A stretch of 64,000 nt of DNA from Flavobacterium sp. IB48. Its GTDB lineage: Bacteria > Bacteroidota > Bacteroidia > Flavobacteriales > Flavobacteriaceae. The stretch is from positions 96,075 through 160,074 of the forward strand of contig NZ_JAEFCA010000004.1 in the NCBI RefSeq assembly GCF_016405855.1, read 5' to 3'. The notes below the pieces were generated by a model. The model was not told the origin of the DNA. It worked only from the letters and a program-made list of their open reading frames with translations, and did no database searches. The translations under genes were made by a program, and so were the position numbers. Shown here piece by piece: positions 16,401-23,449 of this stretch (its first letter is position 1; each line of letters begins with the position of its first letter).

Positions 16401-17325
16401 CTTCATAACTCTCGTAATCTGCCATTGGAACCACAGTAATTTTATATTCTTGAGCAGTTTCTGGATCAACATATTTCGCTTTATATGGAAGATAAGAATA
16501 AGGTACTGCAAACTGTCCGCCTCGAGCATCTTTTTGGGCAGAGAACCAAGTTCCTCCAAGCGTTTCAACCTGATCGGCTTTGTTTGGAAGATCACACATG
16601 GTTCCGCCAGAGCCATATTTTATTGGATAATCGGCTAAAGTTCTTGATAAATGGCTGTTAGCAATTACCGACCATTCAATACCGCATTCTGCTAAAGTTT
16701 TTATAATTCTTTCAGAAAAAGCGCATTCTGCTGGCCAATATCCTTTAGAATCGTGGCTTCCAAATAATTGAGCGCTGTAATATTGATGCGCTTTTATTTC
16801 TTTCTTTAAAGCTTCATCACTCAATAAAGGCGAAAGCGCATGATGCATAGTGAAAGAAACTACTTCCATACGAGAAAATCCGCCAGAAGTTTTCCAAGCT
16901 TTTGCATCTTTGATATTCTGTGTCCAAGAATTAGAATATCCCCATTGATTTGCTTGGGCTAATTCATTGACATTTTCCATCAAAGAACCACCGTAAGTAA
17001 TTTGAGCTCCTGCTTTGCTCAAATCACGAATAGAATTAATTGCATTTTTTGGTGCAAATTGATAAGCGGCAACACGATCTCCGGCACCAAAAATTTCTTC
17101 AAGATTGTTTGTTGGATGCGCCAGACCATTTTTGTCATTGTTGGCACCAGAAACTTTCAGGTCTTGCGATTCTTTTACGATTTGATAGCGATTTGGATTT
17201 TTCTTACTTATATCTCCCCAATAAGTCGGTTGGTGAAGATGCCATAAATAAGATGTATGCACTTGTGCTTGTAGAAATAAAAAAGGAGCAAACAATGCAT
17301 AAAACAAAAGTAGGTGTTTTTTCAT
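13402..17325 (-). CDS. Secreted GH57-like glycosidase with starch-binding-like modules and T9SS tail
   Basis: The protein is 1307 aa. A signal peptide (residues 1-20, ending LFLQAQ) is followed by a GH57-like catalytic region (about 25-560) with the family's region-1 motif WHLHQP (28-33) and region-2 motif GYWPAECAFSE. From about 678 there are three chitobiase/hexosaminidase C-terminal-like modules (KLYYTIDGSTPTT, VIYYTLDGTDPTT, TIYYTLDGATPTT) alternating with three CBM26-like modules (VYFKKPSNW...KIYYWSP). The last 75 residues (VRLYPNPVDHTL...SSGLYFITI) are a type A T9SS sorting domain, so the enzyme is probably released or surface-attached. GH57 enzymes act on alpha-glucans such as starch or glycogen. 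No susCD pair is adjacent. A -7 TATTTTTG lies at 17370-17363. Confidence 0.88.
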   Translation of the reverse strand: MKKHLLLFYALFAPFLFLQAQVHTSYLWHLHQPTYWGDISKKNPNRYQIVKESQDLKVSGANNDKNGLAHPTNNLEEIFGAGDRVAAYQFAPKNAINSIRDLSKAGAQITYGGSLMENVNELAQANQWGYSNSWTQNIKDAKAWKTSGGFSRMEVVSFTMHHALSPLLSDEALKKEIKAHQYYSAQLFGSHDSKGYWPAECAFSERIIKTLAECGIEWSVIANSHLSRTLADYPIKYGSGGTMCDLPNKADQVETLGGTWFSAQKDARGGQFAVPYSYLPYKAKYVDPETAQEYKITVVPMADYESYEDGYAAIGTSLIAPIVAKASTSPRPPLVLFAHDGDNAWGGGSSYYNESVTGFSHASSANGNIATTIPQYLYDNPVPESAVVHVEDGAWVNADGDFGHPQFTNWLWPFYDPVSKKFNPNGWTEDMMNQAITTAGENHAIMAEQLEGNNLRMSEIVNPTSAVSPAEKAWHFLMAGYDSGNAYYGLAEDLEIKTTLAVNRCVQFAKPTLDAHPGVDATKPSVFIPQRWPYNPGEKGYGAPYAYKDFLNSADFTVYTFAYDVSGIEKAELKYRIDVDGKNSPNSNQNETYAGGSEVGSWITLPMAERVFPKGNVTNNPQADLYMLPDVIANQYSAEIAGISEKLLDYYVEVTDKKGNTTKSKIQHVWVGKNLDVAPKIAFTPEAGNSTTAIDVTITATDSTDPKPKLYYTIDGSTPTTASPVVESTKTINITQTTTIKAFAVDKDGNQSDIITKTYTIGAIPEFTVYFKKPSNWNSAVKIYYWSPTGTAPAVTYPGVAMTQDCGDWYKYTFPSTVSASNLLFNDGSLKTGDLNSTGGIKFYDNGWLSAEPANRCPSIVPDFTFSQAGGNFTTGTTLNLTLTANESTSVIYYTLDGTDPTTASASAIGSKAITITSTTTLKAFVKNAAGVSSAIKTQTYTFSTPTTFTVYFKKPSNWSSSVKIYYWSPTGTAPAVTYPGAAMTQDCGDWYKYTFPSTVSASNLLFNDGNLKTGDLSATAGIKYYDSGWLNAEPANRCPVIAPDFTNSKPGGTFTTGTTVSVVLTANETSSTIYYTLDGATPTTSSASAIGSKSFAFTSNTTLKAFVVNTSGVASAVKTETYTFTAVPTLTVYFKPPTTWTTTPKIYYWNAVPSGSVTNATWPGVTMTADTNGFYKYTITGPTSINIIFNNGSSGSANQTADLLSKTDGYSYTWGSSTSRMAITPDTKEEETYAVRLYPNPVDHTLMVNSTIAISQYTIVSAQGSIVQEGKSNTSSIDVSRLSSGLYFITIRLENGVETMQKIVKK
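14210..15040 (-). repeat. Internal 546-bp in-frame duplication inside the GH57 gene
   Basis: The segments beginning at 14210 and 14756 are close DNA repeats offset by 546 bases (182 codons), each covering a CBM26-like module plus parts of a chitobiase-C-like module. By eye about four fifths of bases agree. The third, C-terminal copy (around 13690-13935) is clearly more diverged, so the two similar copies look like a recent duplication. Confidence 0.8.
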
Positions 17326-17652
17326 AATTTTATTTTAGTTAGTTAAGTGGTTAAATTTCTGACAAAAATATATTTTATTAACATTTGAAATACGTAATAA
17401 TCTGAAATTCAATCACTACAACGTTTTAGTGTTTACAACTTTATTAGAAACGATGAGTTAAAAAACATTAATCGTAAAATTTGTTAGTTTTTAGTGTGTA
17501 ATTCATTTTTGAACTATTTAAGTTGTTGTAAATGAGTTTTTAATGTTTTTTTTATAAACGAAAAAAATCCGCTAAGAGAAGAAAATCTTTAGCGGATTTA
17601 AACAAACTAATAAAAAATCGTGCAAATTTATTTATAGAGAAATGTTTCGTTT
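17326..17652. other. 327-bp intergenic region
   Basis: The right part is the upstream region of nothing annotated: both flanking genes run leftward. It contains a likely -7 element for the GH57 gene at 17370-17363 (TATTTTTG on the minus strand, 38 bases before its ATG) and the terminator of the PLP lyase at 17561-17599. Between them I see only AT-rich sequence. Confidence 0.6.
17561..17599 (-). terminator. Rho-independent terminator of the PLP lyase gene
   Basis: AAATCCGCTAA (17565-17575) and TTAGCGGATTT (17589-17599) form an 11-base stem. The A-run at 17561-17567 gives a U-tract for leftward transcription ending at the gene whose stop is at 17653. Confidence 0.85.
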
Positions 17653-18855
17653 TTATAAGACTCCAAGCTCTTTCATGCAAGCTTTCATCATTTCGTAAGT
17701 GCGTTGAATATCGTTATCCAAACCAATAGAAAAGCGAATCAAACCATCAGTTAATCCCATTTCTTTTTGTTCTTCTAACGGAATTTCACTCGAAGTTGAA
17801 GTTCCTGGCGCACTAAATAAAGTTTTGTAAAAACCTAAACTTACCGCTAGATAACCTAGATTTCGTTCTTGCATTAACTCCATTAATTCATTGGCTTTTT
17901 CTAAAGAACCAACATCAATTGTCAGCATTCCGCCAAAACCATATTCTGGATTAATCATTGTTTTGTACAATTCATGACTCGGGTGACTTTTCAATCCAGG
18001 ATAAACCGTTTTTAAACCATCTTTTTCAAATTGGTCAGCCAAATAATGCGCATTGTGACTATGCTGTTTGATGCGAATATGAAGTGTTCTCAAGTTTTTC
18101 ATCACACTTGCCGAACGCAAACTATCCATTGTTGGACCTAGAAGCATGCTCGCGCCAGAATTTACATTTTTCAATGAATTAATAAATTCTTTAGATGCAC
18201 AAGTTACACCGCCAACAGTATCACTGCTTCCATTAATATATTTTGTCAAACTATGAATTACAATATCTGCACCCAATTTTGCAGGAGAAACCGATAAAGG
18301 CGAAAAAGTATTATCTACAACCAATTTCAAATTGTGTTTCTTAGCAATTTTAGCCAAACCGCTAATATCTGCCACTTCTAATAACGGATTGCTCACTGTT
18401 TCGCAATACAAAACTTTAGTTTTTGACGTTATCGCAGCTTCAACAACATCGAGTTTTGTAATATCAACAAAGCTCGTTTCAATTCCGAAGCGAGGTGTAA
18501 AATTCTTTAAAAAAGCATAAGTTCCGCCATAAATCGTTCGGCTCGAAACAATATGATCTCCGGCACCACACAATTGTAATAGAGTAGGAGTAATAGCGCC
18601 CATTCCTGAAGCCGAAACATTTGCTGTTTCTGTTCCTTCCATTGCTGCCAAAGCTTGATCCAGATATAAATTACTTGGCGAAGAATGGCGCGAATACAAA
18701 TAACAGCCTTCCATATTGCCTTCAAAAGTATCAAACATGGTTTTTGCCGATAAAAAAGTATAAGTCGAAGAATCTGAAATCGACGGATTTACTCCGCCAA
18801 ATTCGCCAAAATATTGTAGATCCTGAATTTTATCTGCTGGTTTAAAATCTTTCAT
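17653..18855 (-). CDS. Cys/Met-metabolism PLP enzyme, probably methionine gamma-lyase
   Basis: The protein is 400 aa, of the trans-sulfuration family (cystathionine gamma-synthase/lyase, methionine gamma-lyase). Family signatures include YLYSRHSSPSNLYLDQALAAMEG (read in parts), SGMGAITPTLLQL, VSSRTIYGGTYAF, YCETVSNPLLEVADI, VVDNTFSPL, and SLTKYINGSSD with the PLP-binding lysine near residue 205. The C-terminus has VSLGFYKTLFSAPGTSTSSEIP. It probably cleaves methionine or homocysteine to 2-oxobutanoate, ammonia and a thiol. It is transcribed divergently from an Lrp/AsnC regulator across a 203-base gap with a long palindrome, a classic arrangement for an amino-acid-induced catabolic gene. Cystathionine gamma-lyase is the main alternative. 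Confidence 0.82.
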   Translation of the reverse strand: MKDFKPADKIQDLQYFGEFGGVNPSISDSSTYTFLSAKTMFDTFEGNMEGCYLYSRHSSPSNLYLDQALAAMEGTETANVSASGMGAITPTLLQLCGAGDHIVSSRTIYGGTYAFLKNFTPRFGIETSFVDITKLDVVEAAITSKTKVLYCETVSNPLLEVADISGLAKIAKKHNLKLVVDNTFSPLSVSPAKLGADIVIHSLTKYINGSSDTVGGVTCASKEFINSLKNVNSGASMLLGPTMDSLRSASVMKNLRTLHIRIKQHSHNAHYLADQFEKDGLKTVYPGLKSHPSHELYKTMINPEYGFGGMLTIDVGSLEKANELMELMQERNLGYLAVSLGFYKTLFSAPGTSTSSEIPLEEQKEMGLTDGLIRFSIGLDNDIQRTYEMMKACMKELGVL

Positions 18856-18947
18856 TATAGTTAGTTTTTTGTTTCAAGTTTTAAATCGTTTCTGTTGGAT
18901 TTTTAGTCAAAGAAAAGTTTAATTAGAAAAAATGTCAATAAGTAGTT

Positions 18948-18976
18948 ATTTTTATAGATTTTAAAACTATAAAAAT
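18948..18976. promoter_or_regulatory. 29-bp palindrome, candidate Lrp/AsnC operator
   Basis: ATTTTTATAG (18948-18957) and its exact inverse CTATAAAAAT (18967-18976) flank ATTTTAAAA. Only one base pair in the whole 29-base site breaks the dyad. It sits in the divergent gap between the PLP lyase and the Lrp-type regulator. AT-rich dyads of this kind are typical Lrp/AsnC sites. The regulator-site pairing is inferred. Confidence 0.6.
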
Positions 18977-18998
18977 GATTTTATGTTGATTTTTAATC

Positions 18999-19006
18999 TA
19001 AATTTG
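18999..19006 (+). promoter_or_regulatory. -7 element before the Lrp/AsnC gene
   Basis: TAAATTTG matches the flavobacterial -7 consensus and lies 52 bases before the ATG at 19059 and 22 bases after the palindrome. The palindrome therefore covers the expected -33 region, consistent with autoregulation. No clear TTG is found at -33. Confidence 0.45.
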
Positions 19007-19058
19007 AGTTGTAAAATGCAATTCTGTAGATTTTCTTTCATCTTCAAAAACAATAGAT

Positions 19059-19517
19059 ATGATTCTTGACGAAATCGATAAAAAACTCCTCGTTCTGCTT
19101 CAAACCGACAGTAAAAAGACCAATAAAGAATTGTCTTTAAAACTCAATTTGTCAGTAACAGCAGTTTACGAACGAATCAAAAAACTAGAACGAGAAGGAA
19201 TAATAAAAAGCTATGTGGCTTTAGTTGATAAATCTAAAATCGAAAAGGGATTTGTGGTTTTCTGTCATTTAAAACTCATTCAACACACCAAAGAATTTCT
19301 GACGAAATTTGAAAGCGAAGTCATCAAATTAAACGAAGTTCTTGAATGCCATCACGTAAGTGGAGATTATGATTATATATTGAAAGTCTTGGTAAAAGAT
19401 ATGGAAGCTTACAGAGAGTTTCTAGTCACAAAACTAACTTCATTACAGCATATAGGAAGTACGCAAAGTATGTTTATGATTAGTGAAGTGAAGAATTCGA
19501 CGGTGATTTCGTTTTAG
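19059..19517 (+). CDS. Lrp/AsnC-family transcriptional regulator
   Basis: The protein is 152 aa, full length for the family. An N-terminal winged helix-turn-helix (residues 1-50: LDEIDKKLLVLLQTDSKKTN, then NLSVTAVYERIKKLEREGII) is followed by the RAM/AsnC ligand-binding domain (about 65-145: VVFCHLKLIQHTKEFL, LECHHVSGDYDYILKVLVKD). Such proteins form octamers that bind an amino acid. It is divergent from the PLP lyase with the palindrome at 18948-18976 between them. I infer that it controls the lyase in response to methionine or a related amino acid. Confidence 0.92.
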   Translation: MILDEIDKKLLVLLQTDSKKTNKELSLKLNLSVTAVYERIKKLEREGIIKSYVALVDKSKIEKGFVVFCHLKLIQHTKEFLTKFESEVIKLNEVLECHHVSGDYDYILKVLVKDMEAYREFLVTKLTSLQHIGSTQSMFMISEVKNSTVISF

Positions 19518-19567
19518 AGGTACTAAGGTTCTAAGTTTTTTGGGTTCAGGTTTTGTTCTCATTTTAT

Positions 19568-19666
19568 GTCATTTCGACGAAGGAGAAATCCTCGTAAGTA
19601 ACTCCGTAAAGAGAGTCCAAATCTTTGTAGAGCTTCTCGCGGAGATTTCTCCTTCGTCGAAATGAC
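19568..19666. repeat. 99-bp hairpin repeat, complete unit (GTCATTTCGAC family)
   Basis: It begins GTCATTTCGACGAAGGAG and ends with the exact inverse of those 18 bases. It aligns along its whole length with the unit at 4144-4241, including the central AACTCCGTAAAGA. The arms also match the single arms beside the GIY-YIG gene at 44.8-45.5 kb. Confidence 0.9.
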
Positions 19667-19734
19667 AATTAGTACATTGTTATCTTTGCCTTTAAAAAAC
19701 TTTGCGACATCACACCTTTACGAGATTAAAAACA

Positions 19735-19781
19735 AAAAACTTAGCGATCTTCGCGTAATTCTTATCGCTCTTTGCGGTAAA
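19735..19781. repeat. Partial dispersed repeat (CTTTGCGGT family)
   Basis: A segment with ACTTAGCGATCTTCGCGTAA and CTCTTTGCGGTAAA resembles the right arm of the element at 55070-55260 (CTTTGCGAACTTTGCGTAA ... CTCTTTGCGGTTAAA). No matching left arm is present here, so this appears to be a fragment. Confidence 0.65.
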
Positions 19782-19845
19782 ACTGCAACCCAAAATTTCA
19801 CGCAAAAAACATTGAAAATTAAACTTCAAAAAGAACTTTATTCCT

Positions 19846-19853
19846 TAAATTTG
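19846..19853 (+). promoter_or_regulatory. -7 element of lpdA
   Basis: TAAATTTG, 26 bases before the lpdA ATG at 19880, just downstream of the repeat block. No TTG stands at the usual -33 distance. Confidence 0.45.
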
Positions 19854-19879
19854 TGACGCTTAAAATAAAAAGATAAACT

Positions 19880-21283
19880 ATGAGTTCATTTGACGTAGTC
19901 ATTATAGGTTCAGGTCCTGGCGGATATGTATCAGCAATTCGTTGCGCACAATTAGGTTTCAAAACTGCTATTGTAGAAAAATATAATTCATTAGGAGGAA
20001 CTTGCCTTAACGTAGGTTGTATTCCTTCAAAAGCATTATTATCATCTTCTCACCACTATTCAGAAATTGCTCATTTTGCAGATCACGGAATCGAAGTTTC
20101 TGGTGATGTAAAAATCAATTTAGAGAAAATGATTGCGCGTAAACAAGCTGTTGTAGATCAAACCGTAGGTGGAATTAACTACTTAATGGATAAAAATAAA
20201 ATTACTGTTTTCAATGGTTTAGGTTCTTTCGTAGATGCAACTCATATTGCTGTTGCTAAAGCTGACGGAACTTCAGAAACTATCGAAGCAAAATATACTG
20301 TAATTGCTACAGGATCAAAACCATCTTCTTTGCCGTTTATTAAAATTGATAAAGAAAGAATCATCACTTCTACTGAAGCCTTAGCTTTAAAAGAAGTTCC
20401 AAAACACTTAGTAATCATTGGTGGTGGAGTTATCGGAATCGAGCTTGGACAAGTTTACCTTCGTTTAGGCGCTCAGGTTTCTGTGGTTGAATTCATGGAC
20501 AGAATCATTCCTGGAATGGACGGAGCTCTTTCTAAAGAATTGACTAAAGTATTGAAAAAACAAGGAATGAAATTTTACGTTTCTCACAAAGTAAAATCGG
20601 TTGAAAGAAACGGCGATGCTGTTGTAGTTCAAGCTGAAAACGCAAAAGGAGAAACAATCACTCTTGAAGGAGATTATTCATTAGTTTCTGTTGGTCGTCG
20701 TCCTTACACAGACGGATTAAATGCTGACAAAGCTGGAGTAAAAATTTCAGAAAGAGGACAAGTTGAGGTAAACGATCATTTGCAAACTAGTACTCCAAAT
20801 ATCTACGCAATTGGTGACGTTGTTCGTGGAGCAATGTTAGCGCACAAAGCAGAAGAAGAAGGAGTAATGGTTGCTGAAATCTTAGCGGGTCAAAAACCAC
20901 ACATCGATTACAACTTAATTCCTGGTGTAGTTTACACTTGGCCAGAAGTTGCTGCAGTTGGGCAAACTGAGGAGCAATTGAAAGCTGCTGGAGTGAAATA
21001 TAAATCTGGAAGTTTCCCATTCAAAGCTTTAGGACGTGCAAGAGCAAGTGCTGACTTAGATGGATTTGTAAAAATCTTGGCTGACGAAAAAACAGATGAG
21101 GTTTTAGGTGTTCACATGATTGGTGCTCGTACAGCAGATTTAATTGCTGAAGCGGTTACTGCAATGGAATTTAAAGCTTCTGCTGAAGATATTTCAAGAA
21201 TGAGCCACGCACACCCAACTTTCGCGGAAGCGGTAAAAGAAGCAGCATTGGCAGCTACAGAAAATAGAGCTTTACACGTATAA
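19880..21283 (+). CDS. lpdA: Dihydrolipoyl dehydrogenase (E3)
   Basis: The protein is 467 aa, standard family length. It reoxidises the dihydrolipoyl groups of 2-oxoacid dehydrogenase complexes and the glycine cleavage system, using FAD and NAD+. The FAD-binding GSGPGG is at residues 10-15 and the redox disulfide motif GGTCLNVGCIPSK has Cys42 and Cys47. The NAD-binding motif is GGGVIGIELG, then comes the second FAD motif IYAIGDVVRGAMLAHKAEEE, and the C-terminal active-site HAHPTFAEA supplies the His-Glu pair. It stands alone; no E1 or E2 genes are adjacent, so it probably serves several complexes. The terminator at 21305-21340 follows. Confidence 0.97.
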   Translation: MSSFDVVIIGSGPGGYVSAIRCAQLGFKTAIVEKYNSLGGTCLNVGCIPSKALLSSSHHYSEIAHFADHGIEVSGDVKINLEKMIARKQAVVDQTVGGINYLMDKNKITVFNGLGSFVDATHIAVAKADGTSETIEAKYTVIATGSKPSSLPFIKIDKERIITSTEALALKEVPKHLVIIGGGVIGIELGQVYLRLGAQVSVVEFMDRIIPGMDGALSKELTKVLKKQGMKFYVSHKVKSVERNGDAVVVQAENAKGETITLEGDYSLVSVGRRPYTDGLNADKAGVKISERGQVEVNDHLQTSTPNIYAIGDVVRGAMLAHKAEEEGVMVAEILAGQKPHIDYNLIPGVVYTWPEVAAVGQTEEQLKAAGVKYKSGSFPFKALGRARASADLDGFVKILADEKTDEVLGVHMIGARTADLIAEAVTAMEFKASAEDISRMSHAHPTFAEAVKEAALAATENRALHV

Positions 21284-21304
21284 TTTTTACGTTAAACAAT
21301 AAAG

Positions 21305-21340
21305 AAAAACCGTCAGAATTTACTCTGACGGTTTTTTTTA
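21305..21340. terminator. Bidirectional terminator after lpdA
   Basis: CCGTCAGA (21310-21317) and TCTGACGG (21324-21331) form a stem flanked by A-rich sequence and a run of eight T. It lies between lpdA and the convergent gene with stop at 21338. Confidence 0.9.
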
Positions 21341-21991
21341 TTCTTTAATTAATTTGAAAGTATAATAAGTTTCTTTGTTTTTGGAATAAACACTATAAAC
21401 GTTTTTTGCTTCATCATAAATTTTATATCGATATTTATCGCCCTTTACACTTAGGTTTTTTCGTGACAAATTGTTACTTTCAATAAATTCAAGTTCAAAT
21501 TCACAATTGCCTCTTTTTTTATAGAAAAGTTTAGAAAACGTGTTGTCGCTAAATTTTTCTATCCAAAAATTTCCATTTATAGTAACTTCTACTTTTTTTT
21601 CTCTTTCCTCCCAATAATAGAATTTTTTACATTCGTCAAAACTATTGCATTGTTCTTTTGAAATGTGATCCAAAGGTTTTTCATTTTGCATTCCCCATCC
21701 ATTTTGTGTAGAGTCTTTAGGGAAAATTGCATTAAATTCATTACAGTTTTTTTGCAGGCGATAGATCATTTTTTCAAAGGCTTCACGTTGCGCTATCGTA
21801 TCTTTAAATTTTGCCAAAAAAGGCATTACATGAGATTTGTTAATGCTATTAAGTCTTATCTCATCGTTTAAAATTTTATTTTGAATTAATGACTTGCATA
21901 TTTCGTTATTTAAAGAATCTACTGTTTGTATAGTTTGAGATTGGCAGGTAAAAGAAAAAAAAATAAAAAATAGTAATAAATGGATTCTCAT
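21338..21991 (-). CDS. Secreted protein of unknown function (217 aa)
   Basis: A signal peptide (MRIHLLLFFIFFSFTCQSQ, residues 1-19) predicts export; cleavage after CQSQ is likely. The cysteine is not in a clear lipobox. The mature part has a helical half (residues 25-100) and a beta-rich C-terminal half with repeated short strands (KKVEVTINGNFWIEKF, GNCEFELEFIES, KYRYKIYDEAKNVYSVY), so a small beta-barrel or sandwich is plausible. I do not recognise a family. A -7 TAAATTTG on the minus strand at 22021-22014 lies 23 bases before the ATG. Confidence 0.65.
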   Translation of the reverse strand: MRIHLLLFFIFFSFTCQSQTIQTVDSLNNEICKSLIQNKILNDEIRLNSINKSHVMPFLAKFKDTIAQREAFEKMIYRLQKNCNEFNAIFPKDSTQNGWGMQNEKPLDHISKEQCNSFDECKKFYYWEEREKKVEVTINGNFWIEKFSDNTFSKLFYKKRGNCEFELEFIESNNLSRKNLSVKGDKYRYKIYDEAKNVYSVYSKNKETYYTFKLIKE

Positions 21992-22171
21992 TTTTGTGTT
22001 ATTGATTATCGCTCAAATTTAATGCTTTGTAGCTCATGTAACGGGATCTTTTTAAAAATTTCGAATTCTGTTGCTTTTTTTGCTTCTTAAAAATGTAAAC
22101 TTGAACAAAAATTTTGTAAATTAGATGTGTATTTATGGAACTATCTTTATGATTATTAAAAAGATAGTGCT

Positions 22172-22714
22172 ATGAAAAGTAAATATATCGCTCCAATTCT
22201 AATTGGAGCAGGAATAGGAATCGCATTGTACTCTTGTGGAGGCGGAATTCCAAAAAATGCAAAAGCTGTAACAAACTTTGACAGCAAAAAATATCTCGGA
22301 AAATGGTATGAAATTGCCAGATTAGATTACAAATGGGAAAGAGATTTGAACAATGTAACTGCCGAGTATTCTTTAAACGAGGATAATACAATAAAAGTCG
22401 ATAATAAGGGCTATGATGTCAAAAAAGACAAATGGGAACAAAGTGTCGGGAAAGCTAAATTTGTCAAAAAGGACAATATTGGTATGCTGAAAGTCTCATT
22501 TTTTGGTCCTTTTTATTCTGGTTACAATGTCGTAGCAATCGATACAGATTATAAATACGCGCTTGTGGCTGGAGAAAGTTTAAAATACATGTGGATACTT
22601 TCTAGAGAAAAAACAATTCCTGAAAGTATCAAAGCAGATTTTCTTATCAAAGCTCAGGAAATTGGATATAAAGTAACCGATTTAGTTTGGGTGAAACACG
22701 ATAAGATGAATTAA
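22172..22714 (+). CDS. blc: Bacterial lipocalin (Blc-type outer-membrane lipoprotein)
   Basis: The protein is 180 aa. The lipoprotein signal ends in ALYSC (Cys about residue 22). It is followed by the lipocalin GxW motif KKYLGKWYEIARLDYKWE, then the barrel strands VTAEYSLNEDNTIKV, IGMLKVSFFGPFYSGYNVV, and the second family block YALVAGESLKYMWILSRE. Blc proteins bind lysophospholipids or fatty acids at the outer membrane and are often stress-induced. It is a single gene followed by a strong terminator at 22718-22754. Confidence 0.92.
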   Translation: MKSKYIAPILIGAGIGIALYSCGGGIPKNAKAVTNFDSKKYLGKWYEIARLDYKWERDLNNVTAEYSLNEDNTIKVDNKGYDVKKDKWEQSVGKAKFVKKDNIGMLKVSFFGPFYSGYNVVAIDTDYKYALVAGESLKYMWILSREKTIPESIKADFLIKAQEIGYKVTDLVWVKHDKMN

Positions 22715-22717
22715 AAC

Positions 22718-22754
22718 AAAAAAGCCTGTCGGATAAAATCTGACAGGCTTTTTT
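22718..22754. terminator. Bidirectional terminator after blc
   Basis: GCCTGTC (22724-22730) and GACAGGC (22742-22748), with A-run before and T-run after. It lies between blc and the convergent DoxX-like gene. Confidence 0.9.
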
Positions 22755-22773
22755 GTTTTTATTTAAAAATGAT

Positions 22774-23148
22774 TTACGCAGTAAAAACACTTTTATAATT
22801 ATCCCAGTATCTGTAAATCAAAAATAAATTTCCTAGAAATAGTAGCGCTGCAATTGGCAGACCGTTAGGTGTTAGGAAATAATTGATAAACAAAATATTT
22901 ACCGTAATTGGTAAGATCAAAATGTTTGCTAAAGTTACATAACGCCCAGTTACAAATGCAATTCCGCAAAGTAATTCGATAGATTTTGCTAGAGGCATTA
23001 AATACGTAGAAGCCATTAAACCAACATTAAAGGCTTTAAAATCTCCTGTAGTTTCTGGCTCAGGCATTAGATGGAAAAAATAACTGATAGAGGCAAAAAG
23101 CAACAAAAGGCCAATTAAAACACGGACAATAATTGTGGCAATTTTCAT
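22774..23148 (-). CDS. DoxX-like integral membrane protein
   Basis: The protein is 124 aa with four predicted membrane helices (about residues 5-25, 45-65, 72-92 and 98-118). The pattern RVLIGLLLLFASISYFF near the N-terminus and GLMASTYLMPLAKSIELLCGIAF in the middle (longer run at about 43-65) are typical of small DoxX/DoxD-like proteins, with the usual arginine at the start and the glutamate in the third helix region. The molecular function of this family is poorly defined. No partner gene is adjacent. Confidence 0.8.
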   Translation of the reverse strand: MKIATIIVRVLIGLLLLFASISYFFHLMPEPETTGDFKAFNVGLMASTYLMPLAKSIELLCGIAFVTGRYVTLANILILPITVNILFINYFLTPNGLPIAALLFLGNLFLIYRYWDNYKSVFTA

Positions 23149-23449
23149 AATACTTAGGATTTTTTTAGGGTTAAAAAATATAATTAAGTCATTGGAAAAG
23201 ATGCAGTCTAAAAGCTCAAAATAGAATCGCAGATTATTTTTTTTTGAGATTCTTTTTTAAGGATTTTACAATCAAATTAGGGCTGTTTTAGGATTAATCT
23301 AATTGTATATCAAATATAACGAATTTTTTCTTATAAAATAAATGTCTTTTTAACAGTTTTGTAATGTAATTCAAATCGTTAGATTATTTTTTTTGCTTTC
23401 CGCTAATGACAGAATTTTGTCGTAATTTTGACCTTTAAAATTACCATTT
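23149..23449. other. 301-bp divergent intergenic region
   Basis: The gap between the DoxX-like gene and pabB is AT-rich. Apart from the likely -7 element of pabB at 23423-23430, I see no palindrome, repeat or open frame in it. Confidence 0.6.
23423..23430 (+). promoter_or_regulatory. -7 element of pabB
   Basis: TAATTTTG lies 19 bases before the TTG start codon of pabB. A TTTG at 23392-23395 is 27 bases upstream, slightly further than the usual -33 spacing. Confidence 0.45.

Larger units (their letters stand above)
19518..19879. other. 362-bp intergenic region packed with repeats
   Basis: From left to right: a GGTACTAAGGTTCTAAG fragment (about 19518-19541, same family as 47011-47311), the 99-bp hairpin 19568-19666, the segment 19735-19781 related to 55218-55260, and the lpdA -7 element at 19846-19853. 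The 64-codon frame at 19662-19856 consists of repeat sequence and is not a gene. Confidence 0.8.

Noticed and set aside
15073..17327. Several plus-strand frames opposite the GH57 gene
   Set aside because: They are shadows; the minus-strand protein has a signal peptide, catalytic motifs and a T9SS tail.
19662..19856. 64-codon plus-strand frame upstream of lpdA
   Set aside because: It consists of repeat sequence also found at 55.2 kb, and the lpdA -7 element lies inside its end.
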